From an uncultured Desulfocapsa sp. (lineage in GTDB: Bacteria > Desulfobacterota > Desulfobulbia > Desulfobulbales > Desulfocapsaceae), in the NCBI GenBank assembly GCA_947311435.1, contig CAMZKT010000070.1, positions 1 to 42,659 of the forward strand: a stretch of 42,659 nucleotides of DNA, read 5' to 3'. The notes beneath the pieces are model-generated. The model was not told where the DNA came from, searched no databases, and worked only from the letters and a program-made list of their open reading frames with translations. Positions within the stretch are counted from its first letter, which is position 1; each line of letters opens with the position of its first letter. The position numbers were made by a program, and so were the translations under genes. Positions 1 through 7,823 of the stretch are shown here, piece by piece.

Positions 1-99
1 GGCGCGTATTTTCTTTTTGATTTCAGAGTACTAGGGCACGTCTCGATTAAACAAAAAATACAGTAACGAAGCAGGTGAATAGTTTTTACGACGTCATCA
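1..99 (-). repeat. Dispersed intergenic repeat, copy 1 (truncated by the window start)
   Basis: Bases 1-99 are the exact reverse complement of 16041-16139, with no mismatch or gap. The 16041 copy continues to about 16168, so this copy probably extends off the left edge of the window. Its outer end (about 99) carries the TGATGACGTCGTAAAAACT-type terminus. It does not encode a convincing protein. Confidence 0.9.
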
Positions 100-361
100 A
101 CTATTAATAAAGCTATGGAGAATCTAATAAAAAGAAAAACCTACCTTTTTCGTGAAGGCTATGCAAGAAAAAAAACGGTAAAGATAAAAGGCTGTAGGCG
201 GATTAAAAGATATGCTCTATTTTTTTCTGAATATCTCAAAATAATGGGACGAGTCGGCTGGCCTGCACTTGCATGGATGTAGTAGTTTTGTTATGATTTT
301 CCTGGTTCTGATTATATTTTTAAAGTGCTTCTTGGGGGGATGAAAATGATTGCTCATTCAC

Positions 362-390
362 TTGACAAACGCACTTGATTATAGTAATTA
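362..390 (+). promoter_or_regulatory. Possible dsrC promoter
   Basis: A perfect TTGACA lies at 362-367. At 17-nt spacing the -10 position reads TAATTA (385-390), which is a poor match; closer T/A-rich hexamers sit at non-optimal spacing. The site is about 65 nt upstream of the dsrC start. Only the -35 box is convincing. Confidence 0.3.
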
Positions 391-455
391 GGCTGTCGTT
401 ACTAGCGAAACAGAAACGGTGAAAGCCATAAAACAATATTTTACGGAGGAATGAA

Positions 456-776
456 ATGCCTACAATCGAACATAATGGAAACAGCTACAACTGTGATGAA
501 GATGGATTCCTGCTCAATGGTATGGATGATATGAATGATGATTGGATTGATTACGTTAAAGGTGTTGAAGGTATAGATGAGCTTACCGATGAACACCATA
601 AAGTGATTGATGCCCTTCGTGAATACTATAAGAAAAATGGTATCGCTCCAATGGTACGTATTCTTTCTAAAACCACAGGTTTTCCATTGAAAAGAATCTA
701 CGAGTTGTTCCCATCAGGACCTGGTAAAGGTGCTTGTAAGATGGCTGGTCTTCCTAAACCTACTGGTTGTGTTTAA
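456..776 (+). CDS. dsrC: DsrC, sulfur-trafficking partner of dissimilatory sulfite reductase
   Basis: 106 residues, the usual size of DsrC/TusE proteins. The C-terminal arm carries the two redox cysteines of true DsrC: the penultimate Cys105 and Cys94, with ten residues between them, in a GKGACKMAGLPKPTGC context. TusE homologues that act only in tRNA thiolation keep just the last cysteine. In sulfate reducers DsrC receives sulfite-derived sulfur from DsrAB as a trisulfide, which is then reduced through the membrane complex DsrMKJOP; it acts in the cytoplasm. A good ribosome site (ACGGAGG, 6 nt upstream) fixes the start. The gene is monocistronic: no dsrAB or dsrMKJOP is present, and a strong terminator follows. 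Orphan dsrC genes are normal in this group. Identification is secure; the redox role is inferred from family knowledge. Confidence 0.96.
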   Translation: MPTIEHNGNSYNCDEDGFLLNGMDDMNDDWIDYVKGVEGIDELTDEHHKVIDALREYYKKNGIAPMVRILSKTTGFPLKRIYELFPSGPGKGACKMAGLPKPTGCV

Positions 777-811
777 TTCGTAACTGATAGGCGCTTTAGT
801 TAGTCGAAAAA

Positions 812-849
812 GGCGTTATCTCCTGATTGGAGATAACGCCTTTTTTTTT
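812..849 (+). terminator. Rho-independent terminator after dsrC (probably bidirectional)
   Basis: A perfect 12-bp stem (812-823 with 829-840) closes a 5-nt loop and is followed by nine T residues (841-849). On the opposite strand the hairpin is followed by TTTTCG, so it may also end the minus-strand operon whose last gene stops at 887. Confidence 0.93.
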
Positions 850-886
850 GATTGGGCTTGTTGAGAATGGAAAAGCAGACCTTTTT

Positions 887-1654
887 CTATCGTAGACTGC
901 CTTGAAGTAGTTTTTGCTCTATGTTTGTGATAGCTCTTTTGTAGGATTCTGGAGTTATTTTCGCTCCACGAATCCCGGCGCGTAAGTTAATTTCCGCAAG
1001 AACCGTGTTTTGTTTTTCAGTAATCATTAGATCAAGGTGAGCATAGGGGAATAGCGCCCGTTGCATGATAGTTTTGCAGAGGTTGAGTTGTCCCGTACTA
1101 AGTTGGATAGCGTTAGCTTTTCCTCCGCAATGGAGATTGTTACGGAAATTATCTGGGTTCCATCGTTCGTAGGCTTCTATGTAATCATCAAGAATAATAA
1201 CCCGAATGTCACGACTATCAGCAATAAAGGGTTGGATGACAAAGGGGTATTGGATACCGTTGTTGGCGGCCTGATTGTAAACATCTTCGATGTCTCTATA
1301 CAGATGAATACCAAGGCCTGCATTTTTATGATCGTGTTTTAGGACAACTTTTCCAACAGTATGGTGGCCGAAGAATGATATGGCATCGAGAAGATCGTGA
1401 TTATCATACACAACTCGTGTGTGCGGAACCATGTATTGGGACAATAAACGTGCCTGGAATGTCTTGGAGCGACTAGCCAACTGTGAGGTGGCAGAAGGGA
1501 TAAGGTTTACACCTCGTTCCACGAGGTCGAGAAGAAGGTGCTCTTCTCCTTGTTTAAGGCGAATCCTACAGGAAACAATATCCCCTGCTGTAAGGGTAGG
1601 GTACAGCCTGGAAAGGTCAGTGTTGTTTTTGATAACACATGCGCAAGGGGTCAA
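887..1654 (-). CDS. RimK-like ATP-grasp protein
   Basis: About 255 residues with an ATP-grasp layout: an N-terminal alpha/beta part; the nucleotide-binding core with KVVLKHDHKNAGLGIHLY and the hinge-like YPFVIQPFI; then SRDIRVIILDDYIEAYER; and the C-terminal metal-site segment LAEINLRAGIRGAK. RimK and glutathione-synthetase-type enzymes ligate a carboxylate to an amine using ATP; this substrate is unknown. An open frame continues up to a GTG at 1705, but I prefer the TTG at 1654: a GGAG lies 7 nt upstream, and the TTG overlaps the stop of the preceding zinc-ribbon gene in a TTGA arrangement typical of translational coupling. It is the last gene of the M23-bactofilin-zinc ribbon operon, so a cell-envelope or protein-modification role is possible but unproven. 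Confidence 0.75.
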   Translation of the reverse strand: MTPCACVIKNNTDLSRLYPTLTAGDIVSCRIRLKQGEEHLLLDLVERGVNLIPSATSQLASRSKTFQARLLSQYMVPHTRVVYDNHDLLDAISFFGHHTVGKVVLKHDHKNAGLGIHLYRDIEDVYNQAANNGIQYPFVIQPFIADSRDIRVIILDDYIEAYERWNPDNFRNNLHCGGKANAIQLSTGQLNLCKTIMQRALFPYAHLDLMITEKQNTVLAEINLRAGIRGAKITPESYKRAITNIEQKLLQGSLR

Positions 1655-1896
1655 AAGAGCATCTCCGAAAAGCGTTGATGAAAAACAGAGAGATCTTTTT
1701 GGCACTGTCCGCAGATGAGTCTGATCTCCCCAAGTATTTGGGAAGCATTCTCTTCGGGTGTAAAGCTGCCGTCATCATTTTGTGTGTATAGTGTGGTGAT
1801 AGTGGCATTTTCTGCAACTTCATAGAAGTCTTCATTATTTCCACATTCCGGGCAGGCGATTCGGTTGACAGGTGATGGGAGGTCACTTGGCTGCAT
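1651..1896 (-). CDS. Small two-CxxC zinc-ribbon protein
   Basis: 81 residues from the ATG at 1896. Two knuckles, CPEC near residue 16 and CGQC near residue 61, would bind one zinc; between them is a short acidic/threonine-rich stretch. The longer frame (ATG at 1950) would overlap the end of the bactofilin gene by 47 bp, whereas the ATG at 1896 lies 7 bp after that stop, so I chose it. The stop overlaps the start of the ATP-grasp gene. I recognise no named family. Position between bactofilin and ATP-grasp genes suggests co-translation, perhaps as an adaptor for the ATP-grasp enzyme; that is inference only. Confidence 0.65.
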   Translation of the reverse strand: MQPSDLPSPVNRIACPECGNNEDFYEVAENATITTLYTQNDDGSFTPEENASQILGEIRLICGQCQKDLSVFHQRFSEMLF

Positions 1897-1903
1897 AGAA
1901 CGC

Positions 1904-2335
1904 TCAGTTTCCTGCGATAAGGGGCAACTCTTTGTCGCGATTTTTACCATTTATCAGGTGAAGATCCTTTGTTGCTATTTTTACTTCTCCATCGAGTCTT
2001 GCCCCCGGCTCAACACTAAGGCTGTTGCTTTCGATACACCCATGAATGCGGCATGTTTTTCTGGCAGTTAGCATGCTTGATTTGACATTTCCCTCAAGGC
2101 TGCCATGGCAGACAAAAGTGGATACCTGGACATCACCAATTATCTTTCCACATTCGTTGAGGACAAGATGCTCTCCTTTAATGTTGCCTTCAACCGTGCC
2201 GTCTATCTGGGCTTTCCCCTCAAAGATCAGTTCGCCTTTCATGACCATTTTTGTGTCAATAATGGAGGAAATAGTCAGCTTTTCGGCTTTTTCACTTTTC
2301 TGTTCAAATCGGTCTTGTTTATTGAAAAGAGGCAT
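1904..2335 (-). CDS. Bactofilin (polymer-forming cytoskeletal protein)
   Basis: 143 residues. A charged N-terminal tail is followed by the bactofilin (DUF583) core from about residue 25 to 120, a beta-helix with repeating short strands and glycines (MVMKGELIFEGKAQIDGTVE, then GKIIGDVQVSTFVCHGSLEG, then RLDGEVKI). Bactofilins polymerise without nucleotide and act as membrane-associated scaffolds for cell shape and local peptidoglycan work. The upstream gene is an M23 peptidase and the two overlap by 17 bp, a pairing seen in many bacteria where the scaffold positions the hydrolase. It sits second in a four-gene minus-strand operon. Confidence 0.92.
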   Translation of the reverse strand: MPLFNKQDRFEQKSEKAEKLTISSIIDTKMVMKGELIFEGKAQIDGTVEGNIKGEHLVLNECGKIIGDVQVSTFVCHGSLEGNVKSSMLTARKTCRIHGCIESNSLSVEPGARLDGEVKIATKDLHLINGKNRDKELPLIAGN

Positions 2336-3341
2336 CTCGGTTCTCCAGGGTGGCTGCGTGAGAGGCTTGATTGGCTGCAGTTTGTGTATGTTTGATCTTC
2401 AGGTTTTTCTTAGCGTGAAGTTTTACAGGAGTGGTGAGTAACTTTTTAATAAACATAAATTTATTCGGGTTGATGGGATTTCCATAAAGGCATATTTCGT
2501 AGTGAAGGTGTGGCCCTGTGGATCGACCGGTGTTTCCAATAGTCCCGATGGTCTGTCCTCGTTTAACTCGGGCACCTTTTTTGACGAGTCTTTTTTGCAT
2601 GTGGGCAAATTTGGTAATGTATCCGTTAGCGTGACTTATTTCGACGTATTGGCCATAGTTTCCGTTAACACATGATTTTTTAACAACTCCGTCTGCCGTA
2701 GCAATAATTTTTTGTCCATACCGGCCTTGTATATCAACACCGGTATGGAATCCACTTTTGCCGTTAATGGGCTCGGTACGGTGGCCAAATCCGGATGTTA
2801 TAGTACCGGTTACGGGGCGGCCAAGTGGAATGAAATTTACCGTATCTATGTAACGATCGGAGCGATACAGAACCTCTTGGCCGGTTGAATTGTCTGAAGA
2901 TATAAAAGGCCCCCCGGAGTTCTCGTTCTGTTTGGGAATGTCCTCAGGGGTAATCCCAATGTTAAGCATGATGCGTTCAATCACACTGCTTCGTTCTTCT
3001 AATTCAGTAACAGCGGTATGAATAAGGACATCTTTTTCCTGTTGAAGCTGCTTGAGCTGGACACTGTCTCTGGTGTGAAGTTTTTGAAGCTTCTGTAGTT
3101 GCGCCGTTAGTGTTTCTTTAGCACGTAGATTGTTATCGAGTTCCTTGCTGAGTATTTGCACCTGTTTGTCTAATGACCTGTTGGAGTTAAAGAAATGTAA
3201 GGTATAGTAACTGGCACAAGTTAAGGTGATGAAGAGTGAAATGGTCAGGAAAACGAATGTTTGCAGTTTGCGCTTCGAGAAAAGCATCCTGCGGGTTTTA
3301 TTGTTATCTTCTGCAATAATAATATGTAGGAGGTCACTCAT
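2319..3341 (-). CDS. Membrane-anchored M23 (LytM-type) peptidoglycan endopeptidase
   Basis: About 340 residues from the ATG at 3341; an in-frame ATG at 3407 would add 22 residues that look untranslated, though neither start has a strong ribosome site. One membrane helix spans about residues 27-47, followed by a periplasmic coiled coil (about 55-125). The M23 domain (about 175-295) keeps the zinc ligands His199 and Asp203 (GFHTGVDIQG) and the HLH pair His278/His280. Intact ligands indicate an active endopeptidase cleaving peptide cross-links rather than an EnvC/NlpD-type activator. The overlapping bactofilin gene downstream suggests the scaffold localises this enzyme. Confidence 0.9.
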   Translation of the reverse strand: MSDLLHIIIAEDNNKTRRMLFSKRKLQTFVFLTISLFITLTCASYYTLHFFNSNRSLDKQVQILSKELDNNLRAKETLTAQLQKLQKLHTRDSVQLKQLQQEKDVLIHTAVTELEERSSVIERIMLNIGITPEDIPKQNENSGGPFISSDNSTGQEVLYRSDRYIDTVNFIPLGRPVTGTITSGFGHRTEPINGKSGFHTGVDIQGRYGQKIIATADGVVKKSCVNGNYGQYVEISHANGYITKFAHMQKRLVKKGARVKRGQTIGTIGNTGRSTGPHLHYEICLYGNPINPNKFMFIKKLLTTPVKLHAKKNLKIKHTQTAANQASHAATLENRDASFQ

Positions 3342-3433
3342 TGCGATTTGATAGGTTTTGATGTATATGCTAGGTGGTTGCCGGTGGTAAAGGTGTGGGA
3401 ATTCCATACCCTTGCCGCATGTACTTGTAGTTT

Positions 3434-3462
3434 GTTATACTCGTCAATAGTTTAAAATACAA
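3434..3462 (-). promoter_or_regulatory. Possible promoter of the M23-bactofilin operon
   Basis: On the minus strand TTGTAT (3462-3457) and TATAAC (3439-3434) are separated by 17 nt, about 95 nt upstream of the chosen M23 start. The -10 is a 5/6 match; the -35 is weak. Confidence 0.4.
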
Positions 3463-3657
3463 TAAAAAATAGGTTGTTGACTTATGATGGTAATCTCACG
3501 GAAAGTTTGAATAACTGATGGTTTAGTGAAGCTCTTCATATACGATCCCCGTTTTCATTGGCGTAATTCCAGTATGTTAGTGTGTGTTGTAATGGGTAGG
3601 GAATGTGCTGGGGAAAGAGGTGAAGAATCTTTTTATGTGCCATTATATTATGTGTAT

Positions 3658-3685
3658 CCTCTGTGTGAACAGAGGGTCATCCTCT
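3658..3685 (+). promoter_or_regulatory. Two mutually exclusive hairpins just before the uup start
   Basis: CCTCTG (3658-3663) can pair with CAGAGG (3670-3675); alternatively AGAGG (3671-3675) can pair with CCTCT (3681-3685). The two hairpins share the AGAGG strand and end 14 nt before the ATG at 3699, which lacks a clear Shine-Dalgarno. This could be a translational control element, or chance in a short AT-rich leader. Confidence 0.35.
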
Positions 3686-3698
3686 ATACGTTTTCGCT

Positions 3699-5549
3699 AT
3701 GTCAAATATTCTTGTCTGTCAAGAGCTTGAAAAGTCTTTTGGTTCTCAAAACCTATTTAAAAAAATTGATCTTGCAATTAACCAAGGTGACAGGGTTGGT
3801 GTTGTAGGGCCAAATGGTAGTGGTAAGTCCACGTTGTTGAAAATTATTTGTGGATATCTGGATCCTGATGTTGGGCAAGTGCTGTGTAAGAAAACGCTTA
3901 AGACTTCCTATCTGGCGCAAGCTGAACACTTTAATGAGAGTGCTTCTGTAGCTGAGAATCTTGAGGAACCACTTGGTTCTTTAGGGCTTGATGGGGTTGG
4001 GTCTTATACTAGGGTGCAAGCCTTGTTATCCAGAGCGGAATTTCCTGATTCTTCCCTTGCGGTAAAACTTCTTTCCGGAGGCTGGCGAAAACGGCTTGCC
4101 ATTTGTCAGAGCTTGGTGGTGCAGCCTGATCTTCTGGTAATGGACGAACCAACAAATCACCTTGATATTGAAGGGGTGATTTGGCTTGAACGATTACTGT
4201 CCGGTGTACTCCCCAAAAACCCTGAAGCCTTTTTAGTGGTGAGCCATGATCGTCGTTTCCTTGAAAATATAGCCAATCGAGTAGTGGAACTCTCCGCTGT
4301 TTATCCCGGAGGATCTCTACAGGTAGAGGGGGATTATTCACAGTTTGTTGAAGAAAGACAATTGTTTCTAGCCCAACAGCAAAGTCTGGAAGAACGTCTT
4401 TCCAATAAAATGCGCCGTGAGGCAGAATGGCTCAGTCGTGGTCCAAAGGCTCGGGCAACCAAGGCTCGTTATCGTACCAACGAGGCGTACAAATTACAGA
4501 GCCATTTAAGTGAAGTAAAAAATAGGAATCGATCCATAAAACAGGTTCGGATTGATTTTGATTCAACTGGCAGGAAAACAAAAAAGCTGTTTGAGGCGAA
4601 AGGTATCAGTAAAAGCTATGATAAGCGCCTACTTTTTGCTGGTCTTGATATTGTGCTTTCGCCTGGGGCACGCCTTGGGTTACTGGGAAGAAATGGATGT
4701 GGAAAATCAACCCTTATGAAAATTATCGCAGGAAGTGTGGGCGATACTGGACACAAGCCGGATGCAGGGGTGATAGAAACAGCACCGAACGTGAAAATAG
4801 TCAGTTTTGAACAAAACCGTGAGTCCATTAATCCTGAAATAACATTGCGGCAGGCTCTTGCACCCGATGGCGATTCCATTGTTTTCCGAGACTCTTCGCT
4901 CCACGTTGTTTCCTGGGCGCAGCGATTTCTCTTTCGTCCAGACCAGCTCGACACACCGGTAGGCCAATTATCCGGAGGGGAACAGGCGAGAATTCTTATT
5001 GCGGAATTGATGCGTCAACCTGCCGATATTCTGTTACTCGATGAACCCACGAATGACTTAGATATCCCCTCTCTTGATGTTTTGGAAGAAAGTCTTCTTA
5101 GTTTTCCCGGTGCATTAGTGCTGGTTAGTCATGATCGGTTTTTGCTGGATTCTGTCTGTGATCGCGTACTTGGTTTTGATGGAAGCGGAGGGGTGTCCTT
5201 TTATGCCGACTATGAACAGTGGTTGGACGATCTGGAAAAGAACAGAAAAGAGCAGGCAAGCACTGATCGGTTGCCTCGCAGAAAGAGGAATTCTAATAAA
5301 GAAAAAAAGATAAAATCGGGTAAGCTCTCTTATATGGATCAACGAGAATATGACCAGATAGAAGAAAAAATAATGGAAAGTGAGGAAGAGCAGGAACGTT
5401 TGCAAACACTCATGGATAAGCCTGAAACAACAACTAATCCACAACTGCTTGAGTCAGTCTGGGCCGATCTTGAGAAGGCCAGAAAAGAGGTCGCAAAGCT
5501 GTATGAACGATGGGACGATCTTGAAAAGAAGAAGGCTGGTGGTTTTTAA
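3699..5549 (+). CDS. uup: ABC-F family ATPase, Uup-like
   Basis: 616 residues with two ABC cassettes and no membrane segment. Cassette 1 has Walker A GPNGSGKST at 37-45, signature LSGGW and Walker B LLVMDEPTNHLD; cassette 2 has GRNGCGKST, LSGGEQ and LLLDEPTNDLD. A linker rich in Arg/Lys (the P-site tRNA interaction motif region) lies between them. The C-terminal 85 or so residues form a Lys/Glu-rich coiled coil like the DNA-binding tail of Uup. ABC-F proteins act on ribosomes; Uup is linked to ribosome function and to suppression of transposon excision. All catalytic motifs are intact. The gene is alone on its strand, divergent from the M23 operon, and has paired hairpins in its leader. Confidence 0.88.
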   Translation: MSNILVCQELEKSFGSQNLFKKIDLAINQGDRVGVVGPNGSGKSTLLKIICGYLDPDVGQVLCKKTLKTSYLAQAEHFNESASVAENLEEPLGSLGLDGVGSYTRVQALLSRAEFPDSSLAVKLLSGGWRKRLAICQSLVVQPDLLVMDEPTNHLDIEGVIWLERLLSGVLPKNPEAFLVVSHDRRFLENIANRVVELSAVYPGGSLQVEGDYSQFVEERQLFLAQQQSLEERLSNKMRREAEWLSRGPKARATKARYRTNEAYKLQSHLSEVKNRNRSIKQVRIDFDSTGRKTKKLFEAKGISKSYDKRLLFAGLDIVLSPGARLGLLGRNGCGKSTLMKIIAGSVGDTGHKPDAGVIETAPNVKIVSFEQNRESINPEITLRQALAPDGDSIVFRDSSLHVVSWAQRFLFRPDQLDTPVGQLSGGEQARILIAELMRQPADILLLDEPTNDLDIPSLDVLEESLLSFPGALVLVSHDRFLLDSVCDRVLGFDGSGGVSFYADYEQWLDDLEKNRKEQASTDRLPRRKRNSNKEKKIKSGKLSYMDQREYDQIEEKIMESEEEQERLQTLMDKPETTTNPQLLESVWADLEKARKEVAKLYERWDDLEKKKAGGF

Positions 5550-5662
5550 TAATGGCGTTTGTATTTTTCAATACCGTAGGGATATAAATCCTACACTCCA
5601 GAACAGAACAAGATAAGCATATTTGAGTGAATATACATTTTATATTTTCTTTGCCCTACGGG

Positions 5663-5761
5663 ATTGACAACTTCTACGAATTTACTTCGTTATCAATGGC
5701 ATATGAAATATGCGTATACGTCGGCGTCATTGAACTTCGAACCGTCGGTAAACGTGTCAAT
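5663..5761. repeat. Structured intergenic repeat-like element
   Basis: About 99 bp bounded by ATTGACA (5663-5669) and its complement TGTCAAT (5755-5761). Inside are ACTTCGTTATCAA, which pairs with the left end (TTGACAAC with GTTATCAA, 7 of 8), and a GCATATGAAATATGC palindrome. It resembles REP/MITE-like palindromic units but no second copy occurs in the window. The remaining gap sequence (5550-5809) holds nothing else I can support. Confidence 0.45.
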
Positions 5762-5809
5762 TGCAGGTTTTTAGGTGGAAAAAAATAAGCTGTAAAACAC
5801 TACTATCTG

Positions 5810-6151
5810 TCAGCCGGGAGGCCAGCTAAAAGGTCTTCCACCCAGTACGTGCATGTGGAGATGAAAAACAGTTTGTCCGGCGCTCGCACCGTTGTTGTAG
5901 ACGAGGCGAAAAGCTGAAATACCCTCTTCCTTGGCAAGATTAGACCCCACTCGCATCATTTTGCCGATTAATTCCTCGTCGTCCGAGCCCACTCCCGCAG
6001 GATCCTGAATATGTTTTTTGGGGATGACCAGGAAGTGCGCAGGGGCTTGGGGGCTAATGTCACGAAATGCGAGTATGTCATCATCTTCAAAGAGCTTTTC
6101 AGCAGGAATCTCACCTGCTGCTATTTTGCAAAAGAGACAGTCGGTACTCAT
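5810..6151 (-). CDS. HIT-family nucleotide-binding protein (HinT-like)
   Basis: 113 residues, normal for HinT. The histidine triad is His97-Leu-His99-Met-His101 in TVFHLHMHVLGG. An N-terminal CxxC (Cys5, Cys8) resembles the zinc site of Hint-like proteins, and LVIPKKHI is the usual central strand. Family members hydrolyse purine phosphoramidates and aminoacyl-AMP. The start overlaps the stop of the preceding 188-residue gene in an ATGA arrangement (6148-6151), so the two are translationally coupled. Confidence 0.94.
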   Translation of the reverse strand: MSTDCLFCKIAAGEIPAEKLFEDDDILAFRDISPQAPAHFLVIPKKHIQDPAGVGSDDEELIGKMMRVGSNLAKEEGISAFRLVYNNGASAGQTVFHLHMHVLGGRPFSWPPG

Positions 6152-6714
6152 GATTGTGGTGTTTTGTTAATTATGCAGGAATCGTCAAACAGTTTTTGGA
6201 TAGCATCCCGACCGGCGTCACTGAGGTAACGGGTTCCCGAGCCGACAAAAGTGTCGTATTCAATAACAGGAGCATCTTCTACCCATTCGTTGTCTTTCCA
6301 GGTAAACCATTGTGTTTTATGCTGATCAAAAACATGTAAGGGACGATTGAATAGTTTAGCCAGCTCAACAGCCCAGCCGGTCCCGCCTTTGACAGAGTTG
6401 TCTTCCAAGATGTGACCAATAACGAATACCTGATGTCCGTTGTTGACCATGTGGAAGATAGTTTGCAGAACCTTACGAATCTTTTCAGTTTCGTAGTACG
6501 TTCGGTTGAGCATTCTTGAGGCAAGTTCCATGGAGATGTCCCCACGCTCAAGTTCTTCTTTGCTCAAGATGACGGAGTTTTTATTGCGGTTTAGTTTGTG
6601 GCCCTCAAAAGTGAATATTACTTCTTTGATGCCATGTTGTTCGGCTGCTTCTCCAAAGCTTGCTTCAGCACCTTTGAGGCCGCCACTGTAGAGGGTACAT
6701 TTTTTTTGATCCAT
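6148..6714 (-). CDS. Rossmann-fold protein of SLOG/LOG-like appearance, function unknown
   Basis: 188 residues; I do not recognise a named family with certainty. It opens with CTLYSGGLKGAEASFGEAA, a glycine-rich nucleotide-binding loop. A later GGTGWAVELAKLFNRPLHVFDQ resembles the second phosphate-contacting loop of SLOG/DprA/LOG-type folds (GG-G-ae-a-----p). There is no signal peptide or membrane segment. A strong AAGGAG lies 8 nt upstream of the ATG. The ATGA overlap with the HIT gene suggests the pair handles the same nucleotide or nucleotide conjugate. That shared job, and the fold itself, are inferences from motifs. Confidence 0.55.
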   Translation of the reverse strand: MDQKKCTLYSGGLKGAEASFGEAAEQHGIKEVIFTFEGHKLNRNKNSVILSKEELERGDISMELASRMLNRTYYETEKIRKVLQTIFHMVNNGHQVFVIGHILEDNSVKGGTGWAVELAKLFNRPLHVFDQHKTQWFTWKDNEWVEDAPVIEYDTFVGSGTRYLSDAGRDAIQKLFDDSCIINKTPQS

Positions 6715-6849
6715 TAAGTATACTCCTTGAAAATGTATAATGCTAACCGGATTAATCGGATAAGATTTCGTTATGCTGTGCTCTTCCCAGTATTTTGTCG
6801 AGAGTCTAACACACTTGTGACCAAAGGCAAGAAAACCCGCCAGCTTCGT

Positions 6850-7809
6850 TTATTTTTTCCGTGCAATGATGAAAACACGGTGGGGAGCCGGGTATCCTTC
6901 CACTGTTTTTTGGGGATTATCCGGATCAATAAAGTCAGAATAGGATTCGAACTGCATCCAGTCGGTACGGCGTTGTTCGATACTGGACATTGGGTGTTGA
7001 CAGAAGAGCTCAATGTCTGAAAACCCTGCGCGGCGCAGCCAGTTCTGCAGGCAACTTCCGGTAGGGACAAAATAGGTTCCTGGGACCTTAGCGTATGTTT
7101 TTTCCGGAAACAGTGCAGTCGGGGGATCTCCGGGAATAGCCTGAGATTCAAGGATAAGGGTTCCGCCTCCTGCAAGGGATGTGAAAACATCCCGAAGTGT
7201 ATCAACTGGTGAGCTTCTGTGGTAAATGATGCCCATGAGGAAAAGAACATCGAAGCATTCCGGGAAGAGTGGCAGATGTTCCACACCTAAAAGATCTATG
7301 TGAAGATTGTCTTGCCTGGCCATGGCGTTGAGTCCTTTGAAACAATAGTAGTGCTGAATAGAGGGTTCAAGACCAATGACAAGGTCAGGACGATAGGGGG
7401 TCATCCTGAACATATAGTATCCGTTACTACAGCCAATGTCGGCAACTATTTTTCCTTTCAGTTCAGGTAGCTTGGGGAGGAGACGCTTCCATTTTCGCTG
7501 GCTTTGCCATTCGGTGTCGATCTCAGTTCCAAAAATAGAAAAAGGGCCTTTCCGCCAGGGGATGAAACCCTCAAGTGCAGAAATAATTTGTTTCTGTTCC
7601 TGGGGTGTAATCTCTGCCGGGTCGCCAATGACAACAGTGTCATCAGTGCAATCAACATGTTCTGCCGGGAATGCTTGCAGTATCTCACAAGGGGTACGGT
7701 AGCGAAGGAAACCTTTTTTTTGTTGCGTTATCCAATCCTGCTTTTCTTTGTGTAGTGTGGAGATTTGATCCCTTCTGGCGGAGTCCGGAAGCTGTTCTAT
7801 GTAGTTCAT
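6850..7809 (-). CDS. cmoB: tRNA U34 carboxymethyltransferase CmoB
   Basis: 319 residues, typical of CmoB. The SAM-type Rossmann core starts with VADIGCSNGYYMFRM; PWRKGPF and the following EWQSQRKW match the CmoB-specific segment, and MGIIYHRSSP fits the carboxy-SAM pocket region. CmoB uses carboxy-S-adenosylmethionine to turn 5-hydroxyuridine-34 into 5-oxyacetyl-uridine in several tRNAs, widening wobble decoding. It lies 14 bp after cmoA in the same operon, so substrate maker and user are co-expressed. The 135 bp between its end and the 188-residue gene hold nothing clear. Confidence 0.96.
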   Translation of the reverse strand: MNYIEQLPDSARRDQISTLHKEKQDWITQQKKGFLRYRTPCEILQAFPAEHVDCTDDTVVIGDPAEITPQEQKQIISALEGFIPWRKGPFSIFGTEIDTEWQSQRKWKRLLPKLPELKGKIVADIGCSNGYYMFRMTPYRPDLVIGLEPSIQHYYCFKGLNAMARQDNLHIDLLGVEHLPLFPECFDVLFLMGIIYHRSSPVDTLRDVFTSLAGGGTLILESQAIPGDPPTALFPEKTYAKVPGTYFVPTGSCLQNWLRRAGFSDIELFCQHPMSSIEQRRTDWMQFESYSDFIDPDNPQKTVEGYPAPHRVFIIARKK

Positions 7810-7823
7810 AATTACTATTAATG

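Noticed and set aside
3526-3807. 93-codon plus-strand frame before uup
   Set aside because: Overlaps uup out of frame, lacks a ribosome site, and has no recognisable domain.
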